From positions 62,001-126,000 of the forward strand of contig NZ_JAAQOM010000005.1 in assembly GCF_011682055.1 (NCBI RefSeq): a stretch of 64,000 nucleotides of DNA. The letters are read 5' to 3'. Below are positions 59,425 through 64,000 of the stretch, in pieces. The notes under the pieces were generated by a model. That model worked only from the letters and a program-made list of their open reading frames with translations, did no database searches and was not told where the DNA came from. How positions within the stretch are numbered: position 1 is the first letter of the stretch; each line of letters opens with the position of its first letter. Source of the stretch: Telluria antibiotica (GTDB taxonomy: Bacteria > Pseudomonadota > Gammaproteobacteria > Burkholderiales > Burkholderiaceae_D). The position numbers and the translations under genes were made by a program.

Positions 59425-59979
59425 ATGGCAACTAGGAAGATTGCAGTGCTCGTCGGCAGCCTCCGCAAGGACTCGTTCACCCGCAAGCTGGCGAAGAGCC
59501 TGATGCTCGTGGCGCCGCCCACGCTGGAACTGGAAATCGTCGACATCAGCCAGCTGCCGCTGTACAACCAGGATGACGAGACCGAGACGCCGCCCGTGAC
59601 CTGGACCGAGTTCCGCGACCGCATCCGCGAGGCCGACGGCGTCCTGTTCTGCACGCCGGAATACAACCGCTCGCTGCCGGGTGCGCTGAAGAACGCCATC
59701 GACGTGGGTTCGCGCCCGTACGGCCAGGCCGCGTGGACGGGCAAGCCGTGTGCCGTCGTGTCGAATTCGCCGGGTGCGCTGGGCGGCTTCGGCGCCAACC
59801 ACGCCATCCGCCAGTGCCTCGTCTTCCTGAACATGCCGTGCATGCAGTCGCCCGAGGCGTACATCGGCGGCGTGGCCGGCAAGTTCGACGGCGACACGTT
59901 GAAGGACGACGGCTTGAAGACCTTCCTCCAGCAATTCATGGAATGCTTCGCGACGTGGGTGGAACGCCATGCGGACTGA
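59425..59979 (+). CDS. NADPH-dependent FMN reductase family protein
   Basis: 184 residues, flavodoxin-like fold. The FMN phosphate-binding loop is GSLRKDSFTRKL (11-22), followed by ISQLPLYNQDDE. CTPEYNRSLPGALKNAIDVG (76-95) is the characteristic active-site motif of the ChrR/AzoR-like NAD(P)H:quinone or FMN reductases, and SNSPGALGGFGA follows. Such enzymes reduce quinones, azo dyes or chromate. AGGACC (59416-59421) precedes the start. It overlaps the next gene by 11 bases. Confidence 0.92.
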   Translation: MATRKIAVLVGSLRKDSFTRKLAKSLMLVAPPTLELEIVDISQLPLYNQDDETETPPVTWTEFRDRIREADGVLFCTPEYNRSLPGALKNAIDVGSRPYGQAAWTGKPCAVVSNSPGALGGFGANHAIRQCLVFLNMPCMQSPEAYIGGVAGKFDGDTLKDDGLKTFLQQFMECFATWVERHAD

Positions 59980-60403
59980 CGCCATGCAAGCCGCCATCAC
60001 GATCCGCGAAATCGATCACATCGTGCTGCGCGTCGTCGACCTCGCGCGCATGCAGGCGTTCTACGGCGACGTGCTGGGCTGCCGCGAAGTGCGGCGCCAG
60101 GACGAGATCGGCCTCGTGCAGCTGCGCGCCGGCAGCTCGATGGTCGACCTGATTCCGATCGACGGCAAGCTGGGCGCCGCGGGCGGCGCGGCACCGGGCA
60201 AGGAAGGGCGCAACGTCGATCACTTCTGCTTCCGCGTCGAGCCGTTCGACGAGGTGGTCATCCGCGCCCACCTGGCCGCGCACGGCATCGAGGCGGGCCC
60301 GGCCGCATCGCGCTTCGGCGCCGAAGGCGAAGGGCCGTCGATCTACCTGCAGGACCCGGAAGGCAACACGATCGAGCTGAAAGGGCCGCCTACCGCATCA
60401 TGA
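59969..60403 (+). CDS. VOC (glyoxalase/fosfomycin resistance) family protein
   Basis: 144 residues. Two beta-alpha-beta-beta-beta modules of the vicinal oxygen chelate fold. Metal ligands are likely His in IDHIVLRV (16-23), His in VDHFCFRVEPF (about 83-93) and Glu in GNTIELKG near the C-terminus. Sequence LQDPEGNTIEL is the usual VOC ending. The start at 59969 overlaps the previous gene; the ATG at 59984 is an alternative. Reaction unknown. It overlaps the ion channel gene by 4 bases. Confidence 0.86.
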   Translation: MRTDAMQAAITIREIDHIVLRVVDLARMQAFYGDVLGCREVRRQDEIGLVQLRAGSSMVDLIPIDGKLGAAGGAAPGKEGRNVDHFCFRVEPFDEVVIRAHLAAHGIEAGPAASRFGAEGEGPSIYLQDPEGNTIELKGPPTAS

Positions 60404-61293
60404 TGCCGGACGACGACGCGCCACCGAATGTGCCGCCGTACGTGCCGCAATCGCCCGTCGAGTACGGCAAGCCGCCGTCCGGGTGGCGGCGGCGCATGTA
60501 CGACGTCATCTTCGAGGCGGACACCCCGGCGGGCCGACGCTTCGACGTCGCGCTCGTCATCGCGATCCTGCTCAGCATCCTCGTCGTCGTGCTGGACAGC
60601 GTGCCGTGGCTGCACCACGACCACGCCGGGCTGTTGAACGCCCTGGAGTGGGGTTTCACGGCGCTGTTCACGGTGGAGTATGCTGCGCGCATCGCGTGCG
60701 TCCAGCGGCCGTGGCGCTACGCGACCGGGTTCTACGGCGTCATCGACCTGCTGGCCGTCCTGCCGTCGTATTTCTCGCTGCTGATGCCGGGCACGGAGCT
60801 GCTGCTCGACATCCGCATCCTGCGCCTGTTGCGCGTCTTCCGCATCTTCAAGCTCACGTTGTACATCGAGGAGTACACGCGGCTGGGCGAGGCGCTCGCG
60901 GCGAGCCGCCGCAAGATCCTCGTGTTCCTGTCCGTCGTGCTGATGGCGATCCTGATCCTCGGTACGATCATGTACGTCGTCGAGGGCCCGAAGAACGGCT
61001 ACACGAGCATACCCGTCGCGATGTACTGGGCGACGGTGACGATGACGACGGTCGGCTATGGCGACATCACCCCGCACACGAACCTGGGCAAGGCGATCGC
61101 GTCGTTCATGATGCTGCTGGGCTGGGGCATCCTCGCGGTGCCGACGGGAATCGTGACGGCGGAGATGACCTTGCGCCACGGCGCGGGCCGGCAAGATTCG
61201 TCGCGCCCAGGACGCACGTGCGCCGCCTGCGGCAGCCGCGGCCACGACGCCGATGCCAGGTTTTGCAAGGATTGCGGGGCGGCGCTGTCCTGA
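60400..61293 (+). CDS. Voltage-gated potassium-type ion channel with a C-terminal zinc ribbon
   Basis: 297 residues, six membrane helices. The S4 segment carries Arg139, Arg142, Arg145 and Arg148 (RILRLLRVFRIFKL), every third residue as in voltage sensors. The selectivity filter is TVGYGD (217-222), K+ selective, between S5 and S6. After S6 the C-terminus contains a zinc-ribbon: Cys274-x2-Cys277 and Cys289-x2-Cys292. The ribbon could form a cytoplasmic gate or redox/metal sensor. The N-terminal 30 residues are proline-rich. It overlaps the VOC gene. Confidence 0.9.
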   Translation: MMPDDDAPPNVPPYVPQSPVEYGKPPSGWRRRMYDVIFEADTPAGRRFDVALVIAILLSILVVVLDSVPWLHHDHAGLLNALEWGFTALFTVEYAARIACVQRPWRYATGFYGVIDLLAVLPSYFSLLMPGTELLLDIRILRLLRVFRIFKLTLYIEEYTRLGEALAASRRKILVFLSVVLMAILILGTIMYVVEGPKNGYTSIPVAMYWATVTMTTVGYGDITPHTNLGKAIASFMMLLGWGILAVPTGIVTAEMTLRHGAGRQDSSRPGRTCAACGSRGHDADARFCKDCGAALS

Positions 61294-61328
61294 AACGGCG
61301 TGAAACGCCACACAGCCTTTCTTGCTGG

Positions 61329-61356
61329 TTGCCGTTGTTTCAGGATTTGCTAGAAT
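61329..61356 (+). promoter_or_regulatory. Possible promoter of the REC-GGDEF-EAL gene
   Basis: TTGCCG (61329-61334) and TAGAAT (61351-61356), 16 bp apart. Transcription from here would begin near 61363, only 8 bases before the ATG at 61371, which favours the downstream start at 61407. Confidence 0.45.
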
Positions 61357-61406
61357 CTAGTTACAAGCGTATGTCCCTGCGAATCGATTGTCAGTGGACC
61401 AGTTCA

Positions 61407-63344
61407 ATGATGACGACCTCAGTCGTGCCACCGGAAGCGGGCACCCCGACCGTCCTGATCGTCGACGATACGCCCGCCAACGTGGGGATCCTGGTCGAGT
61501 ACCTGGAGGATCGTCAGGTCCGGGTGGCCGTCGCGCAAGAAGGCGAGGAGGGACTGGCGCGTGCCGAATTCGTCCAGCCCGACCTGATCCTGCTCGACGT
61601 GATGATGCCCGGCATGGACGGGTTCGAGACCTGCCGCCGCCTGAAGGCGTCGGCCGCCACGCGCGACATCCCCGTGATTTTCATGACGGCCCTCACCGAG
61701 ACCCCCGACAAGCTCGCGGGCTTTGCGGCGGGTGGCGTCGACTACGTCACCAAGCCGTTCCAGATCGACGAGGTGTGGGCGCGCGTGACGACGCACCTCG
61801 CCCTGCGCAGCGCGCGGAAGCGCCTGGCCGAGCAGAATACGCAGCTGCAGCGGGAGATTGCGCTGCGCCGGCGCGCGGAAGCCGATTTGCAGGCCGCCAA
61901 CGACCTGCTCGAAGCGCGCGTCGCCGAACGCACGGCCGAACTGGTCAGCACGAATGCCCGCCTGGAACAGAAGATCGCCGACTACAACCAGGCCGAGCGC
62001 CGCATCGATTTCATGGCGCACCACGATGCGCTGACGGGGCTGCCGAACCGCCTGCTGCTGGAAGACCGGATCAACCAGGCGATCGCCCAGGCGCGCCGGC
62101 ACCAGGAAGAAATGGTCGCGCAGCTGCACATTGACCTCGACCACTTCAAGACCATCAACGACTCGCTCGGCGAACGCATCGGCGACCGCCTGCTGCAAGC
62201 CGTCGCGGCGCGCCTGCAGGAATGCACGCGCGAAGGCGACAGTCTCGGCTGCCTGGGCGGCAACGCGTTCGGCATCTGCCTCGCCGCGCTGCGCAGCAGC
62301 AACGACGCAGCGCTGGTGGCCAGCAAGATCCTCGAATCGCTGAGCCGGCCGTTCGACGTCGAGGACCACGAGCTGCACCTCACCGCGAGCATCGGCGTCG
62401 GGCTATTCCCCTCGGACGGCGGCGACGCCGCCGCGCTGCTGCGCGCCGCGAACGCCGCGATGTACAAGGCCAAGCAGACTGGCCGCGGCAACTACCAGTT
62501 CTTCACGGCCGCGCTGCACGAAGCGGCGAAGCGGCGGATGGCGACAACGAACCGCCTGCGCCAGGCGCTCGCCCACGACGAGTTCTGCGTGTACTACCAG
62601 CCCCAGGTCGACATGGAAAGCGGGCGCATCTTTTCGGCGGAAGCGCTGCTGCGCTGGACCCCGCCCGGCAAGGCGCCGCGCTCGTGCGTCGACTTCATCG
62701 CCATCGCGGAAGAGACGGGCATCATCGTGCCGATCGGCGAATGGGTGCTGCGCCAGGCGTGCGCCCAGCTCAAGCGCTGGCGCGAGGGCGGCCATCCGGA
62801 CATGCGCATCGCCGTCAACCTGTCGGCCCGCCAGTTCACCCAGGCGAACCTGACGGAGTTCGTGGCCCAGGTGCTGCAGGAGACGGACATCCCCGCCGAC
62901 GCGCTGGAACTCGAGCTGACGGAAAGCCTCACCATGCAGCCCAGCGACGACAACCTCGCCGTGATGCACCGGCTGAACAACATGGGGGTGCAATTGTCGA
63001 TCGACGACTTCGGCACCGGCTATTCGAGCCTCGCCTACCTGCAGAACTTTCCCATCCACGCCCTGAAGATCGACCGTTCGTTCGTCATCGGCATCAACGA
63101 GGAAACGCACGATGCCGCGATCGTCACCGCGATCATCGCGATGGCCCACAGCCTGCACCTGAACCTCATCGCGGAAGGCGTCGACCGTCCCGAGCACGTC
63201 TCGTTCCTCACTGCGCACGGCTGCCTCGCCGCGCAGGGCTATTACTACAGCCAGCCCGTCCCGGCCGACGTCATGACGGGGCTGCTGAACCAGCGCAACC
63301 TGGTGCCGAACGGCGACGGGAAGGTCGGGGCGACCGTGCGCTAG
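61407..63344 (+). CDS. Response regulator with degenerate GGDEF and intact EAL domain (c-di-GMP phosphodiesterase)
   Basis: 645 residues from ATG 61407; ATG 61371 in frame is an alternative, but it would lie almost at the transcript start. Receiver domain with DD (20-21), Asp64 (LILLDVMMPG) and Lys117 (VTKPF). A coiled coil follows (138-195). The GGDEF-type domain retains the metal-binding D-x-D in HIDLDHFKTIND, but its signature reads GGNAF (284-288), so cyclase activity is not expected. RxxD (275-278) five residues before it is preserved like an I-site. The EAL domain is intact: AEALLRW (411-417), LELTES and DDFGTGYSSL. Predicted to degrade c-di-GMP. Confidence 0.92.
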   Translation: MMTTSVVPPEAGTPTVLIVDDTPANVGILVEYLEDRQVRVAVAQEGEEGLARAEFVQPDLILLDVMMPGMDGFETCRRLKASAATRDIPVIFMTALTETPDKLAGFAAGGVDYVTKPFQIDEVWARVTTHLALRSARKRLAEQNTQLQREIALRRRAEADLQAANDLLEARVAERTAELVSTNARLEQKIADYNQAERRIDFMAHHDALTGLPNRLLLEDRINQAIAQARRHQEEMVAQLHIDLDHFKTINDSLGERIGDRLLQAVAARLQECTREGDSLGCLGGNAFGICLAALRSSNDAALVASKILESLSRPFDVEDHELHLTASIGVGLFPSDGGDAAALLRAANAAMYKAKQTGRGNYQFFTAALHEAAKRRMATTNRLRQALAHDEFCVYYQPQVDMESGRIFSAEALLRWTPPGKAPRSCVDFIAIAEETGIIVPIGEWVLRQACAQLKRWREGGHPDMRIAVNLSARQFTQANLTEFVAQVLQETDIPADALELELTESLTMQPSDDNLAVMHRLNNMGVQLSIDDFGTGYSSLAYLQNFPIHALKIDRSFVIGINEETHDAAIVTAIIAMAHSLHLNLIAEGVDRPEHVSFLTAHGCLAAQGYYYSQPVPADVMTGLLNQRNLVPNGDGKVGATVR

Positions 63345-63375
63345 GCGGCGGCGCCCGACCGGCACGGCCGCGGCG

Positions 63376-64000
63376 TCAGAACTTGAAGCCCAGCCGCGCG
63401 TAGTAATAGCCGCCGTTGATGCCGAACGGCGAGAACGACGGGTACACGGTGACGGCGCCGTTGTCCAGGTTGGCGCGTTGCTCGGCCAGCAGGCCCGCGT
63501 TGACGTGGTCCGGATACTGGTTGAACAGGTTGTTCGCGCCCACCGACAGCATCCACGCCTTCGTGACCTGGTAGCTGACTTCCAGGTCCGTGATGGCCGT
63601 CGGCTTCACTTCCGTCTTGTAGTACGTGGCGCCGTCCGACGACTGCAGTTCCGACGACCGGCCATAGAACGCTTCGCGCGCGCTGACGGTCCACGGGCCC
63701 GACTTCCAGAGTGCGCCCAGGTTCACGCGCACGCGCGGCGACGCCGTCTCCAGGTCCGAGATCGCCGTGGCGTCCAGCAGGGTCTGCGGCTGCAGTTGCG
63801 CGGGTGCCTGGTTGATCTTGATGACCTCGACCTTGTTCCAGTTCGCGGCCAGCGACCAGTCGACCTTGCCGTAGCCGCCGTAGCTGCTGTTCAAGGTGGC
63901 GACGAATTCCAGGCCGCGCGAGCGCGTGTTCACGGCGTTCGAGAAGATGTTGATGCCGGTCTGGACGACCGTCGGGTCGAGTGCGTTGCCGTTGGCGATG
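63376..64000 (-). CDS. TonB-dependent outer-membrane receptor (C-terminal fragment)
   Basis: The gene runs off the window end, leaving about 207 residues. They form the last strands of an outer-membrane beta-barrel: alternating hydrophobic residues (GLEFVATLNSSYGGYGKVDW, SLAANWNKVEV), aromatic girdles, and the block AWMLSVGANNLFNQYPDH, which TonB receptors use near their C-terminus. The terminal residues YYYARLGFKF end in Phe, the BAM recognition signal. The internal GTG at 63933 is not the start, since the frame continues upstream (INIFSNAVNTRSRGLEF). Substrate unknown. Converges on the REC-GGDEF-EAL gene with 31 bases between. Confidence 0.9.
   Translation of the reverse strand, partial: IANGNALDPTVVQTGINIFSNAVNTRSRGLEFVATLNSSYGGYGKVDWSLAANWNKVEVIKINQAPAQLQPQTLLDATAISDLETASPRVRVNLGALWKSGPWTVSAREAFYGRSSELQSSDGATYYKTEVKPTAITDLEVSYQVTKAWMLSVGANNLFNQYPDHVNAGLLAEQRANLDNGAVTVYPSFSPFGINGGYYYARLGFKF

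Overview
The window is GC-rich chromosomal DNA that looks like Burkholderiales, most likely Oxalobacteraceae of the Massilia/Telluria type. This is inferred from gene content and order, not from a database search: the isc tail hscA-fdx-iscX, a nuoA-N operon closed by a DUF2818 gene, a sigma factor/DUF3619/DUF3106/RDD cluster, a phasin, rpsO-pnp and ilvBN-ilvC. Codons are strongly G/C-ending, which creates many long antisense open frames that I treat as shadows.

Layout. 1-4385: end of the Fe-S cluster (isc) operon, then a METTL25/GSTCD-like methyltransferase, threonine aldolase, a pseudouridine-synthase-like protein with a changed catalytic residue, and a secreted HExxH protein. 4397-7561: OhrR-type regulator, a broken maleylacetoacetate isomerase gene, and a two-component system. 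7735-8944: CcdA-like and TlpA-like thiol-redox pair, with repeated ACACAT boxes in the gap shared with the two-component system. 8946-11246 (minus): RDD protein, DUF3106, DUF3619 and an ECF-type sigma factor. 11434-15959: a GST and the branched-chain amino acid genes ilvB, ilvN, ilvC. 16131-20741: SIMPL protein, pssA, phasin, a proline-rich membrane protein and two tandem paralogous lipoproteins. 20918-23634: rpsO and pnp. 23875-26894: FIST-domain protein, hybrid kinase and a PAS-domain remnant.

27785-33761 is a six-gene signalling operon: rsbR, rsbS, rsbT (stressosome core), an RsbT-like/RsbX-like fusion phosphatase, a histidine kinase whose N-terminus looks like a degenerate RsbT domain, and a REC-PAS-kinase-REC hybrid. 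No sigma factor gene follows, so the output appears to be two-component signalling. It is followed by a 91-bp tandem repeat array (33764-34299).

34389-39494: small stress-type proteins, a Head-GIN (DUF2807-like) protein, a Sel1 protein, a KGG protein, quinone oxidoreductase, tpiA and secG. 39703-39787: tRNA-Leu(GAG). 40080-55110: the complete 14-gene complex I operon plus DUF2818. 55159-64000: Nudix hydrolase, a secreted HExxH protein, ispD-ispF, an MFS transporter, flavin reductase, VOC protein, an ion channel with a zinc ribbon, a REC-GGDEF-EAL protein, and the C-terminal part of a TonB-dependent receptor cut by the window end.

A palindromic repeat family with core GTAGGGTGGGCA / TGCCCACCCTAC occurs at six places between genes, usually as two hairpins facing each other. 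A second, unrelated repeat family (GGGGTCAGAGCAC) lies between rpsO and pnp. I found no CRISPR array, prophage, insertion sequence or replication origin.
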